Under the pieces are notes generated by a model, which had not been told where the DNA came from, did no database searches, and was given only the letters and a program-made list of their open reading frames with translations. 64,000 bases of DNA from Candidatus Lucifugimonas marina (GTDB lineage: Bacteria; Chloroflexota; Dehalococcoidia; Lucifugimonadales; Lucifugimonadaceae), in contig CP046147.1 of assembly GCA_029593915.1 (NCBI GenBank), positions 1,860,001-1,924,000 of the forward strand, in the 5' to 3' direction. The position numbers and the translations under genes were made by a program. Below, in pieces: positions 52,476 to 62,093 of this stretch (position 1 is its first letter; each line of letters opens with the position of its first letter).

Positions 52476-53885
52476 ATGCCATCGACCAACTCAGAGAAAC
52501 AGCCCCTCAAGCCAGTTATGTGCCTGAGGCCACCGAACGACATCATGTTTGAGGAGTCGTTCTGGGACGAGCTAGCCGCCGCTGGCGTGAACGAAATCGC
52601 CCTTCAGTGGTTATGCCTGCTCGACGATCAAGCTGCCGAGGACGAAGGCAATGTCTACCCACAGCCCGAAGACGGTCACCCACGGGGTCTAAAGGCCATG
52701 GGTGGCGAACGAGTCACCAGGGTCCCGACTGCTGCGTTCAACCCCACTCCAGAGTTCTACGAAGGGCTCTCATGGCAGCCACCGACGATGCCTGATCACC
52801 TCGCAGGTCAATCTGAAAAACTTGCCGCCGCACTCGAAATGGGACGCTCAAAAGGCTTCACGATCTACGCAGTCGACGACAAGGGTTATTTCCTGCATGG
52901 CGGGTTTGGCTCGGGAAAGCTTGATCTAACAAAGCGAGCGCCAAGCTTCACCGACCCCGACATGCCAGCGATGACAGTAGCGAGAGCGCGCGACACAGCG
53001 AAAAATTTTCCGCAGGTCACAGGTCTGCTGCTCGATGGGCCAGATTTCAAATGGGAGATTCAACCGGGACATCGTGATGATTTATGGGTCGAACCAATCG
53101 ACACTCCCGAGAACCGAGCCTTCGCATCGAACAACGGCATGGATTTTCAGAAAATTCTTGATGGCAGGGAACACTTCAAGGAGTTTTTGCACGGGTTTAA
53201 TCCCGACTACGCTCGAAAGTTCATGGAGAAAGCCCCGGGTGCGTTGGCGAACCACGATTGGTGGAGCGTTCACCCGAAATTCAACGATTGGTATTCGTTC
53301 AAACAGGCTGCAGTTGAGTGGAGCGTTAGCAGTTCTTACAAGGGCGTGAAAAAGCATCTTCCAAACCTTCAGGTAGGGAACTCATCACGCCTGCCATTTT
53401 TAGAGCCACTCACCGGGCACAACACAACGCGCAAGCAGCAATACATCGATTTTCAGCAGCCGAAGCAGTACTGGTGGTCAGGTGGGGTCGCCGGCTTCAG
53501 AGGAACGATCGTGAACTGGGTCGACACGCTGGTCGATTGGAATGACGGTCTTGACCCGGAATTGGCTTCGACGTTGTTTGGATCGATGTTCGACTACCCG
53601 ATGCCGAATGACTACCCCGTGAGTGCGTACAACGGTGAAGCCACAGACGAATGGTTCAGTACTTCGATTCGTGATCAGACAATCAAGATGATCGAAAATA
53701 GCGGTGGGGCTGATCGATACATGCCGTGGGTGGGGCTCGAGCACTTTGGGTCGAACTGGCTTACGGCGTCGGAATTGGATCGATTATTAGCAGAGATGCA
53801 AACGCAGGGTGCGACGCACTACTGTTACTTCATCTACAACTCGATGAAGCCCGAAATCTGGGACGTCATCAAAAAGTACAGTTAG
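52476..53885 (+). CDS. unknown protein, possible TIM-barrel hydrolase
   Basis: 469 residues, no signal peptide. The order of helices and strands, with aromatic-rich phrases (ALQWLCLLDDQAAED, FTIYAVDDKGYF, VTGLLLDGPDFKWEI, HYCYFIYNSMKPEIW) suggests a clan GH-A-like barrel; Glu of LEHFGSNW and Asp of LLDGPDF could be catalytic, but I cannot name a family. Structure prediction would decide. Confidence 0.6.
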   Translation: MPSTNSEKQPLKPVMCLRPPNDIMFEESFWDELAAAGVNEIALQWLCLLDDQAAEDEGNVYPQPEDGHPRGLKAMGGERVTRVPTAAFNPTPEFYEGLSWQPPTMPDHLAGQSEKLAAALEMGRSKGFTIYAVDDKGYFLHGGFGSGKLDLTKRAPSFTDPDMPAMTVARARDTAKNFPQVTGLLLDGPDFKWEIQPGHRDDLWVEPIDTPENRAFASNNGMDFQKILDGREHFKEFLHGFNPDYARKFMEKAPGALANHDWWSVHPKFNDWYSFKQAAVEWSVSSSYKGVKKHLPNLQVGNSSRLPFLEPLTGHNTTRKQQYIDFQQPKQYWWSGGVAGFRGTIVNWVDTLVDWNDGLDPELASTLFGSMFDYPMPNDYPVSAYNGEATDEWFSTSIRDQTIKMIENSGGADRYMPWVGLEHFGSNWLTASELDRLLAEMQTQGATHYCYFIYNSMKPEIWDVIKKYS

Positions 53886-53935
53886 CCCATATGGCTTCGT
53901 ATTTAGCCACAGCCGTAGCGATTTAGAAAGCAGCT

Positions 53936-54724
53936 ATGCACGAATTCAGTCGAAGCACACCGGTGCTCGTCAACTTATCTCTGCCGACCGGATCGGTCGA
54001 CATCATCGCTGAAGATAGCGATTCAATCTCGGTTGAAGTGTCGCCAGTTGGTTCAAGCCGTCAGGATCGCGAGGCGTCGGAGAATACGATTGTCGAACTT
54101 CATGGCGATGAACTGCGAATCGAATCTCCAAAAGGTACTGGCTACATGCGAGAAACCGTGCAGCTACAAATGCGGGTGCACGTGCCGACTGAGAGCAGTT
54201 TGAAAATTGGAGTTGCGTCCGCTCCGGTCAAGTGCATCGGACGATTTCGTGCAGTGTCGATCACATCAGCATCAGGTGATGTAGAAGTTGAAGAAGCTAG
54301 CGGAGATGTTCGACTCCGTTCTGCTAGTGGAGCACTTCGAATCGAATCGGTGTCTGCCAAATTCAACGCACGAACTGCTTCAGGGAATGTGACAGCGAAC
54401 ACTGTGGTTGGACCTTCCACATTGAGATCCTCCAGTGGAGACATGGAAATAGCTTCGATAGAGACCGATCTCAAATCCAAGAACGCTTCTGGCGCACTCA
54501 AAATAGGTTCAGCCCACACAGGAACGATCATTGCCCAGAGCGCCTCGGGCGAAATATCGGTTGGGGTCAAAACAGCAACTGCACTAGCGGTCAATCTCGA
54601 GTCAGTATCAGGCCGGGTCAGCAATGCTCTGGAAACTGCTAACGACGGCAGCGTGCCTTCCGAGCTAACTATTCAAGCTCGATCAAAGAGCGGGGATATC
54701 GAGATAGTTTCGGCTAGCGACTGA
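53936..54724 (+). CDS. DUF4097-type beta-helix protein
   Basis: 262 residues made of repeating strands with the phrase SASGDVEVEEASGDVRLRSA, SGALRIESVSAKF, TASGNVTANTVV, the DUF4097/adhesin repeat of right-handed beta-solenoids. No signal peptide or membrane helix is seen. Function of the family is not firmly known. 50 nt after the unknown gene, likely co-transcribed. Confidence 0.83.
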   Translation: MHEFSRSTPVLVNLSLPTGSVDIIAEDSDSISVEVSPVGSSRQDREASENTIVELHGDELRIESPKGTGYMRETVQLQMRVHVPTESSLKIGVASAPVKCIGRFRAVSITSASGDVEVEEASGDVRLRSASGALRIESVSAKFNARTASGNVTANTVVGPSTLRSSSGDMEIASIETDLKSKNASGALKIGSAHTGTIIAQSASGEISVGVKTATALAVNLESVSGRVSNALETANDGSVPSELTIQARSKSGDIEIVSASD

Positions 54725-54764
54725 TCAAGAATTCGTAGCTCCGAACCAGTCTGAACAACTCGAT

Positions 54765-56237
54765 CTAGCTAACAGGCGGGCGTTTGTCAGCCCAAGGTTG
54801 GGCCTCTTCAAATGCAGCTGATGCAGCGAAGATCGTCTCTTCGTCCTTCATGTCACCGATGATTTGGAGTCCGATAGGAAGTCCATCCGAAGAGAATCCG
54901 GCTGGAGCGGAAGCCCCTGGATTTCCTGTGAGGTTGAACAGGTAGGTGAACGGCGTGAAGCCCCAAAGCCTGTGCGGAACTTCCTTGCCGCCAATCACGC
55001 TTGGAGCGTCGCCGATGTCGAAAGCTGGCACCGCAAGCGATGGTGAAAGCAGTAGATCGTACTTGCCGAAATAGTCGTTCGCGTACTTTCTGTAAGCGCC
55101 TATGTTGCTGAAAATATTCCACATGCGCTCGGCCGATAACGTGTCGGCGCGATCCATGTATTCGCCGAAGTAGTCGGTCATATCTTCACGATGATTATCG
55201 AAATCTTCTCGTGCCGCATCGAGTCCTTTGATCGTGAAGTAATCGAAGAACGTCCAAAAGACCTCTTCATGATCGGCCGGTTTGAAATCAACGGTTTCGA
55301 CGTTGGCTCCAAGCTCTTCGAACGCCTTCGCCGCGTTTTCGGCGACGAGTGCAACTTCGGGGTCGACTGGATTTCCTCCCATATCGGGAGTCCAACCGAT
55401 CTTAAGTCCTTTCACGCCTCTGGATAACGCGCCAACGTAATCAGGAACATCGTCGGCGATCGTATCGTATTCGCCTCGTGGGTCGTATCCGGAGAAAATC
55501 GCCAGAGTTTCGGCGGCATCACGAACCGTCCGAGTCAGAGGACCTGACGTAGCGTTGTTCATGATGTTGTGTCCGGCATTCCGAGTTGGGCTCGCCGCAC
55601 GCGCTACCCTGCCCTGTGTCGCTTTGATACCGTACACACCGGCAAACGCGGCCGGAATACGAATCGATCCACCGCCATCGCCGCCGGGTGCGAAGCTGGT
55701 TAGTCCCGATGCGACCGCTGCCGAAGCGCCGCCTGATGATCCACCGGGGGTCTTGTCTGGATTCCACGGGTTTCGGGCGGGAGGACCGAGTCGATTTTCA
55801 GTCGTTCCAGCGAATCCATTTTCGGGAGTGTTGGTCTTGCCGGTGATAATTCCGCCAGCAGCTTTAACGCGTGACAATGGGATTGAATCGACTTCGGCGA
55901 TATTGTCTTTGTAGGTCAGCGAGCCATGCGTCCAGCGAACACCCTTCATCGGCTCGGTGTCCTTGTAAGGCACAGGGATACCGTGGAGTGGACCTAACCC
56001 ATCGCCACGCATCACAGCCGCTTCCGCTTCCCGTGCAGCGTCCATCGCCATGTCGGAAATTCGGGTAATAAAGATGCCGAGCTTAGGATCCAGCTCGTCG
56101 GCGCGCCTCAAGTGAGATTCGGTTAGCTCGACCGGCGAAATCTCTTTCGACCCGATCATTTCCCGCAGCCTGTGGGTAGGCGTGAAACCGAGTTCTCTGT
56201 CGGAATTAGCCGAATTGCCTGAGTTCGCTGAAGTCAT
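54765..56237 (-). CDS. amidase signature family enzyme
   Basis: 490 residues. Ser-cisSer-Lys triad: Lys in IPVPYKDTEP, cis-Ser in TPGGSSGGASAAVA, nucleophile Ser in GGDGGGSIRIPAAF. It hydrolyses an amide; the C-terminal half (PVDPEVALVAE, NLTGNPGASAPAGF) is usual. ATG 56237 is chosen for the adjacent GGGA site and because the extra eight residues are not conserved-looking. Confidence 0.92.
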   Translation of the reverse strand: MTSANSGNSANSDRELGFTPTHRLREMIGSKEISPVELTESHLRRADELDPKLGIFITRISDMAMDAAREAEAAVMRGDGLGPLHGIPVPYKDTEPMKGVRWTHGSLTYKDNIAEVDSIPLSRVKAAGGIITGKTNTPENGFAGTTENRLGPPARNPWNPDKTPGGSSGGASAAVASGLTSFAPGGDGGGSIRIPAAFAGVYGIKATQGRVARAASPTRNAGHNIMNNATSGPLTRTVRDAAETLAIFSGYDPRGEYDTIADDVPDYVGALSRGVKGLKIGWTPDMGGNPVDPEVALVAENAAKAFEELGANVETVDFKPADHEEVFWTFFDYFTIKGLDAAREDFDNHREDMTDYFGEYMDRADTLSAERMWNIFSNIGAYRKYANDYFGKYDLLLSPSLAVPAFDIGDAPSVIGGKEVPHRLWGFTPFTYLFNLTGNPGASAPAGFSSDGLPIGLQIIGDMKDEETIFAASAAFEEAQPWADKRPPVS

Positions 56238-56325
56238 AGTCCCTGCCCTAAGTTCTTTCACCCTGCCTGATTGGGTAGCGGGATTCTAAGGGCTATGCAC
56301 GCTGAATGGTGGCGACTAACAGGAG

Positions 56326-56616
56326 TTATTCGGCCTTCATAGCGTCGATGAACAGCTCGGTTGGTTCAGCGGGGAGTGTTTCGGTTTCGATGGTTCCACG
56401 AGCACCTAGATCGATAGCGAGCCGGCTCATGTGAGCGTTGTCGGGTGCTTCGATCAACGTTGCGAAGTCGTAGCGACCAAGAAGGGCGTACTGCGAAACC
56501 ACGCTGCAGCCCTGATCTTCGATTTCTAAATTAACCTGCGTTATCCGATCAGGATCGTGCTTTACTCGATCTCGTCCGCGTTCGGTCAATTTTGAAAGCA
56601 TCAGGTAGTACGGCAT
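56326..56616 (-). CDS. GYD-domain small protein
   Basis: About 96 residues. MPYYLMLSKLTERGRDRV and LLGRYDFATLIEAPD are the GYD signature of ferredoxin-fold dimers; the family has no settled function. AGAGGA lies 8 nt before ATG 56616, so this start is preferred to ATG 56625. Between the TPP enzyme (63 nt upstream) and the amidase, probably one transcript. Confidence 0.82.
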   Translation of the reverse strand: MPYYLMLSKLTERGRDRVKHDPDRITQVNLEIEDQGCSVVSQYALLGRYDFATLIEAPDNAHMSRLAIDLGARGTIETETLPAEPTELFIDAMKAE

Positions 56617-56678
56617 CTGCAGCATCCTCTCGTTTCGTTGTCGTTCCGACTTATGGCTTTTACTTATTGATTCGAAAA

Positions 56679-58310
56679 CTATTCCATTTTCGACCCGACG
56701 AAGCGTGAAAGAGCACGAGCCGTTGGATCGGTACGAACGTTGACTATCGCTGGCACCCCGGCGTCGAACGCTCGCTCGAGGGCAAGCTGTAAGTCCTTAG
56801 GATCTTCAACAAGCTCGCCGTGCCCACCGAGAGCTTCGGCGACTTTGTCGAATCGGGTGAAACCGAGTTCTCGACCTGGCTTTCGAATTCCTTCGACACG
56901 AGCTGTCCAACCCTCGTTGTTCGATACAACTACCACTATCGGTAGGTTGTGACGAACAGCTGTGTCGAAATCTTGAATATTCATTCCTAGCGATCCGTCG
57001 CCGTGAAGCGCAACGACTTGCTTTTCAGGCTTAGCGATTTTCGCACCCAGTGCATAAGGGAGCCCAACGCCCATGCAGCCGGAAGGCCCCGAATTCAACC
57101 GATGTCCGGGTACATAGGTCGGCATAGACTGTCGACCGAAGTGGAGAATTTCGTTTCCGTCAACAGCGAGAATTGAATCACGATCCATGACGTCTCGAAG
57201 CTCTTTGCATAGACGTAACGGGTGAATCGGCTGCTGATCAGAATTCTCCAATGGAGCCACACGCTCACGGCGTGAAAGATCGGCTTCCCGAAGAGTTTCG
57301 ATCCACTTAGATTTAGCCTTTGATTCGAAGCCAGATCGTTCAGCTTCGTCGATCATCTGCTGAAGGACGGTTTTAGCATCACCTTCGATTCCAATATCGA
57401 CCGAGCGGTTGTGCCCAAGTTCTGCGCCATGAATATCGATCTGGATAAGCTTCGATTCAGCAGCAATGCGCTTCCCGAAAGTCATCATCCAGTTCATCCG
57501 AGTTCCCACAACCAGTACAACATCAGCGCCTCGGAACGCACCTGAGCGCGCTGCAGGGAACGACATTTCGTGGTCATCAGGAATCAAACCACGCGACATC
57601 GGCGAGGTGTAGAACGGAATACCCATTCGTTCAACCAGCACACGTAGTTCGTCGTAAGCCTGCGACCACCAAACTCCACCACCAGCGAAGACCATCGGAC
57701 TACTGGCTTCGCTGAGCATCTTAACCGCTTGTTTAATCAAATCTGGGTCGCCAGCGGGTCGTGGTTTGCTGGCAGATCGGGTCGGCGAAACAGCTTCGGA
57801 TTCCTCGACCTTGCCGTAGAGGACGTCTTCGTTGCAGTCGACATACACCGGACCAGGTCGACCGGTCGTTGCCAATCGGAAGGCAGTCGAAATGTGCTCG
57901 GGGTATCGAGCAGGATCGGTAGGTCGCATCACAGCTTTTGAAATTGGTTCGAAGATGCCGACTTGATCGACTTCCTGAAAGCCGTCTCGGCCAAAATCTT
58001 CGATAGGACCTGCTCCACCGAGAGTGATCATCGGTGCCCCGTCAGCCCAAGCCGTGTACTGACCTGTTAGCAAGTTCAGCGTTCCGGGTCCCGATGCAGC
58101 GGTCGTAACGCCCGGTTTTCCGGTGACACGTGCGTATCCATGAGCAGCCATCGAAGCGGCCTGCTCGTGACGGAAGTCGATCGCCTGAATCCCGAGATCT
58201 TCAGAATTGTTGATGATCTCGTAGTTAGGTCCACCCATGAGATAGAAGAGGTGCTCAACGCCTTCTTCCTTTAGAGTGCGGGCCAATAGGTAGCTGCCAT
58301 CTACTTCCAT
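56679..58310 (-). CDS. thiamine-diphosphate enzyme, acetolactate synthase-like
   Basis: 543 residues with the three-domain POX/ALS layout: N-terminal Pyr domain with catalytic Glu in DFRHEQAASMA, central domain, C-terminal PP domain with GDGSLGMNIQDF...NNEGW. The substrate pocket differs from true acetolactate synthase and no small subunit or ilv gene is near, so it may be a decarboxylase, oxalyl-CoA decarboxylase-like or sulfoacetaldehyde-type enzyme (inference). Confidence 0.88.
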   Translation of the reverse strand: MEVDGSYLLARTLKEEGVEHLFYLMGGPNYEIINNSEDLGIQAIDFRHEQAASMAAHGYARVTGKPGVTTAASGPGTLNLLTGQYTAWADGAPMITLGGAGPIEDFGRDGFQEVDQVGIFEPISKAVMRPTDPARYPEHISTAFRLATTGRPGPVYVDCNEDVLYGKVEESEAVSPTRSASKPRPAGDPDLIKQAVKMLSEASSPMVFAGGGVWWSQAYDELRVLVERMGIPFYTSPMSRGLIPDDHEMSFPAARSGAFRGADVVLVVGTRMNWMMTFGKRIAAESKLIQIDIHGAELGHNRSVDIGIEGDAKTVLQQMIDEAERSGFESKAKSKWIETLREADLSRRERVAPLENSDQQPIHPLRLCKELRDVMDRDSILAVDGNEILHFGRQSMPTYVPGHRLNSGPSGCMGVGLPYALGAKIAKPEKQVVALHGDGSLGMNIQDFDTAVRHNLPIVVVVSNNEGWTARVEGIRKPGRELGFTRFDKVAEALGGHGELVEDPKDLQLALERAFDAGVPAIVNVRTDPTARALSRFVGSKME

Positions 58311-58370
58311 GTTTGTTCTCTGTAACTCGTTTGTTGACTTGCGGGTTGATTTAGATTCGGTGTCGAAAAT

Positions 58371-59567
58371 TTATTCGAAACCAGAATACGCCCATCTCTT
58401 CACGTATTCGGGTCGAAGACGATCGCTCTTCAGACGATCCGCTTCTTCGGATGGAGTGTCGGAGAGTCTCCCCAGAACACCGGCAGGACTCATTCCAGCG
58501 AGCTTTCCAGCCTCGGCGAGCAGAATTGCACCGCCAACGAAATCGTCCTTAGAAATGAATTCTGGCTCGACTCCCGTTTCGCCTCGATTGTGCCATGCAC
58601 CAAGCGGGAAGGCAGTTCCAGTCACCTTGTATCCGAACGCCTTGAAAGCGGAAGCTTCGCAGCCTCCTGCACTCATGAGTTGGCGCTGGATTATGAAGCT
58701 CGGATCGGCAGATTTTATTCGTTGAACCGCTTCACCAAGATATGCCTCGGCTTCGTAGTCGAACGTTGCAGCACGGTCGCCAGTTCGGATTACTACACCA
58801 TCGCCAATCTCAGCACCGGGAAGCACTGAACTCGTCTCGACAGAAACGATGATGGTGTTCTTTGGCAGCAACTCTTGTTCGGCGGCGATGCGTGCCCCAA
58901 CGAGTCCGACTTCCTCGGCTCGAGTGAACAACCCGTAGACGCTGCCTTTAGTAGGCTGTTCGACGATCGATTCGAGCGCGGCGAGAATGGCTGCGCACCC
59001 AGCTAGATCGTCAGCGGCTCGCATGCGAATTAGGTCATCATCGCCAAGCTCGAAATCGAGAAGATCGGGAACCACGGCTTTCGGTAGATCGCCAAGATCG
59101 GCGTCGTCTTCGAGTTCGGCGTAGACCGTATCCGTACCGAGCCATCCAGCGGCTTCACGTGACTTTGCGAAATCTCCGTCGGGATCGTCGGCACCAGTAA
59201 TAGTCGCTTTGATCCGTACACCGTGTCGCCCCATCACGAGGACAGGCGTACCTGCACGACCTGCAGCGATTCCGACGCCACCCATCGTTTTGAGTGTGAG
59301 CTTGGCCCCATCTTGCTCGATCACTTCGTATCCGGGATGATCGGTGTGTGCGACGAACGCAATTCCGGGTGCATTGGGGTCGGTTCCTGCTTTGGTGGCG
59401 AGTACGTTACCCCACTCATCAAGCGACACATCGAGTCCGGCATCCCTGGCTCGAACCGCCAGATATCTAGCAGGTCCGTCCTCCCAGTACGAAGTAGCAG
59501 GAAGCTTGCCGAGTTCGGCGAGAACTCCCAGAGCGGAAGATTCTATTTGGGTAGGACTAGTTGTCAT
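58371..59567 (-). CDS. M42/M20-type metallopeptidase
   Basis: 398 residues. Metal ligands in FVAHTDHPG, RAADDLAGCAA, FTRAEEVGLVG (catalytic Glu pair), VSVETS and FPLGAWHN. The order matches M42 glutamyl aminopeptidase-like enzymes. It cleaves N-terminal residues or a small amide. Co-directional with the TPP enzyme, 60 nt upstream of it. Confidence 0.85.
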   Translation of the reverse strand: MTTSPTQIESSALGVLAELGKLPATSYWEDGPARYLAVRARDAGLDVSLDEWGNVLATKAGTDPNAPGIAFVAHTDHPGYEVIEQDGAKLTLKTMGGVGIAAGRAGTPVLVMGRHGVRIKATITGADDPDGDFAKSREAAGWLGTDTVYAELEDDADLGDLPKAVVPDLLDFELGDDDLIRMRAADDLAGCAAILAALESIVEQPTKGSVYGLFTRAEEVGLVGARIAAEQELLPKNTIIVSVETSSVLPGAEIGDGVVIRTGDRAATFDYEAEAYLGEAVQRIKSADPSFIIQRQLMSAGGCEASAFKAFGYKVTGTAFPLGAWHNRGETGVEPEFISKDDFVGGAILLAEAGKLAGMSPAGVLGRLSDTPSEEADRLKSDRLRPEYVKRWAYSGFE

Positions 59568-59678
59568 TTATGAATAGTACTTGCGTTGGTGATAATCAAA
59601 GTATTCGAGAGACAAAAGCATACGTGCTGAGAACCGCTAGAGGTCGTGCAGGAATGAAATGATCCAACGCGAAAAATC

Positions 59679-59805
59679 GATTTCCCGACGAAGGAGGGAT
59701 CATAGCCAGCGGATCGAACATTGATTCAGCCATATCTGACCAATTGAACACTTGAATCACGATCAACCCCATCGAATGTGATCGCTCGGATGCACTCGGG
59801 AAATC
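59679..59805. repeat. structured repeat, second clear copy
   Basis: Left arm GATTTCCCGACGAAGGAGGG then ATCA (59679-59702); right arm (59779-59805) ends GGATGCACTCGGGAAATC. GATTTCCCGA pairs with TCGGGAAATC and (T)GATC with GATCA, separated by an internal loop where the first copy is fully paired. A TGATTCA/TGAATCA helix lies inside. The rest of the 361-base divergent gap (59568-59929) has no gene; it holds promoters for both sides. Confidence 0.72.
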
Positions 59806-59929
59806 CATGGAAGGCGAGTGGGTACAGTTTGACTCGTAATAAATCACACACGTTGTACCAGCAAGTTCTACAATGCCCGGGTTCGTTTTGCAGTCCGCGG
59901 CGAACTAACCGAAGAGAGATCGAATAGAC

Positions 59930-60892
59930 ATGCCTGAAGTGCTCGTATTTTCCGGACCCGCCTTGCCCTTACTGGATATGGCGAACGAGATGAAGCCAGA
60001 CAACTGGAACCTTCATGTACGTACTGCCGAATCGTCGCCCGAAGAAGTTGCCGAAGCGGCTGAAATTGCTGATTTCATTCTTGTGTTCGGTCACGGCGTG
60101 TCGGACGAAACACTGCGGCTCGCAAAGAAAACCAAATTGGTTCAGCTTTGTTCAGCAGGGTTCGACGGGGTGAATCTCGGGCTTTCTGGCGAAATGGGTA
60201 TTCCCGTTTCTAACAACGGTGGAGCGAACGCAATCCCGGTCGCCGAATTCGCCCTAACGCTAATGCTTTCGACCATTCGCCACCTCGGTGTAGCCAACAT
60301 GGACACGAAGGCTGGCGACTGGATGCGACCTGAAGTCGATGGTCGTGACTCGCATGAACTTTTCGGTGCCACGGTCGGAATCGTTGGGGCAGGAAAGATT
60401 GGCAGCAACGTAGCTGGCATGCTCCGTGGCTTCGACACAACAACTCTCTACACCGACAAAGTTCGTAGCGAGCGAGCCGAAGGATTCGGTGCAACCAGAG
60501 TCGAGCTCGATGAACTGCTTGAACGATCAGACATCGTCACCCTACACACCCCGCTAGATAACAGCACACATGCGCTCATCAGCGAACGCGAACTTCTCCT
60601 GATGAAGAAATCGGCAGTACTTATAAACACATGCCGAGGTCCGGTTGTCGACGAACTAGCCCTCGAACAAGCTCTGGAAGACGGCGAGATTTGGGGCGCC
60701 GGTCTAGACGTATTCGAGCAAGAACCAGTTGACCCAAACAACCCGCTACTCAAGCGAGATAACGTTGTAGTTGCCCCGCATATCGCAGGTAAGAGTTACG
60801 AAAGTTATCCAAGAAGAGTACGATTCGCCTTCGACAATATGATGAAGGTTTGGGAAGGCGGTACTCCCGACAGTATCGTCAAACCTGAATAA
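59930..60892 (+). CDS. D-2-hydroxyacid dehydrogenase 1
   Basis: 320 residues. NAD-binding loop VGIVGAGKIGSNVAGML with Asp in YTDKVRS (NADH), catalytic Arg in NTCRGPVVDE, Glu in FEQEPVDPNN and His in APHIAGKS. First of three tandem paralogues. It reduces a 2-oxoacid or oxidises a D-2-hydroxyacid. Substrate unknown. Confidence 0.92.
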   Translation: MPEVLVFSGPALPLLDMANEMKPDNWNLHVRTAESSPEEVAEAAEIADFILVFGHGVSDETLRLAKKTKLVQLCSAGFDGVNLGLSGEMGIPVSNNGGANAIPVAEFALTLMLSTIRHLGVANMDTKAGDWMRPEVDGRDSHELFGATVGIVGAGKIGSNVAGMLRGFDTTTLYTDKVRSERAEGFGATRVELDELLERSDIVTLHTPLDNSTHALISERELLLMKKSAVLINTCRGPVVDELALEQALEDGEIWGAGLDVFEQEPVDPNNPLLKRDNVVVAPHIAGKSYESYPRRVRFAFDNMMKVWEGGTPDSIVKPE

Positions 60893-60938
60893 CTATTTAC
60901 TGGCTGTAACAACCCTTAGCTAAAACACAAAGAGAATC

Positions 60939-62012
60939 ATGACCGCAGACGCTAAAGATATTCGAGTTCTATACCTTGGTCCAAAGAGTCGACCCGGTGT
61001 TTACACCGCCGATCTTGAGCAGCAGAGCAAGGCAGCCAAAGAGATGGGTGCCGAGTTCGTTGTTTACGACGGCGACAGCGACGGTGAGCTAATCGAGGCT
61101 CTAAAAGACGCCGATGTAGCAATGAGTCAAGGGCACGGAATTGATCCTAGCCTGTTTGTTCACATGGGCAACAACGGTCGCTGCAAGGGTCTTGTCTCAT
61201 TCGGTCATGGCTACGACGGAATGGATCTCAACTCGGCAGTCGAAAGCGGCGTGATTCTCGCCAACACGGCTTCGTTCGGTACCGAAGAAGTTAGTAACCA
61301 AACGATGATGCACTTCCTCGTTTGCTCACGGAAATTCGTACTCCACGACAAGCTCGTAAAGGGCGGCACGTGGACTCGTGAGCACCTGGCTCCTATGGGT
61401 CACATTGCTGGTCAGACTTTCGGAATTATCGGACTCGGTGACATCGGGCGAACCGTTGCTCGAAAGGCGCAGGCTTTCGGAATGAAAGTTATCGGCTACG
61501 ACCCGTTTGTTTCTTCGTGGGATGCGAAAGAGTACGGCGTTGAGATGGTTGGAACTCCTCAGGAAATCGCCGAGCGATCTGACTACGTTTCGCCTCATAC
61601 ATACCTGACACCCGCAACCCACCACATGGTTGGCGAAGAATTCTTCAGGCTCATGAAACCAACTGCATATCTCATCAACTGTTCTCGTGGCCCTGTGGTC
61701 GACGAAAAAGCGTTGATCGCAGCATTGCAGAACAAGGAAATCGCCGGTGCAGGTCTCGACGTGTTCGAACAGGAGCCGGTCGACCCAAACAACCCGCTGC
61801 TCAAGATGGACAACGTGTCTGTAACCAACCACTACGCCTCGTACAGTGAAGTTGCGTGGAACCGAGCGAACACACAGCTGGGTGAAGAAGCAATGCGAGT
61901 TGCTCTGGGCTACTGGCCAATGTCGCTTATCAACCCAGACGTTCGAAGCACGGTTGAGCCTCGAAACTGGGCAGTTAGCTGGGAGGTAATGCTTGCTGAA
62001 CAAGGCAAGTAG
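60939..62012 (+). CDS. D-2-hydroxyacid dehydrogenase 2
   Basis: 357 residues. IIGLGDIGRTVARKAQAFG, YDPFVSSWD, catalytic Arg in CSRGPVVDE, Glu in FEQEPVDPNN; the His phrase is TNHYASYSEVAW instead of PHxAG, so the active-site loop differs from the other two. 46 nt after paralogue 1. Confidence 0.91.
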   Translation: MTADAKDIRVLYLGPKSRPGVYTADLEQQSKAAKEMGAEFVVYDGDSDGELIEALKDADVAMSQGHGIDPSLFVHMGNNGRCKGLVSFGHGYDGMDLNSAVESGVILANTASFGTEEVSNQTMMHFLVCSRKFVLHDKLVKGGTWTREHLAPMGHIAGQTFGIIGLGDIGRTVARKAQAFGMKVIGYDPFVSSWDAKEYGVEMVGTPQEIAERSDYVSPHTYLTPATHHMVGEEFFRLMKPTAYLINCSRGPVVDEKALIAALQNKEIAGAGLDVFEQEPVDPNNPLLKMDNVSVTNHYASYSEVAWNRANTQLGEEAMRVALGYWPMSLINPDVRSTVEPRNWAVSWEVMLAEQGK

Positions 62013-62093
62013 TTACTGATTTTTTTCGTCGAGCCGAGATCGAGTGATTCGGCTCGAATACTTCCCATTTATATTTTTGGAGATATTTAGGAA

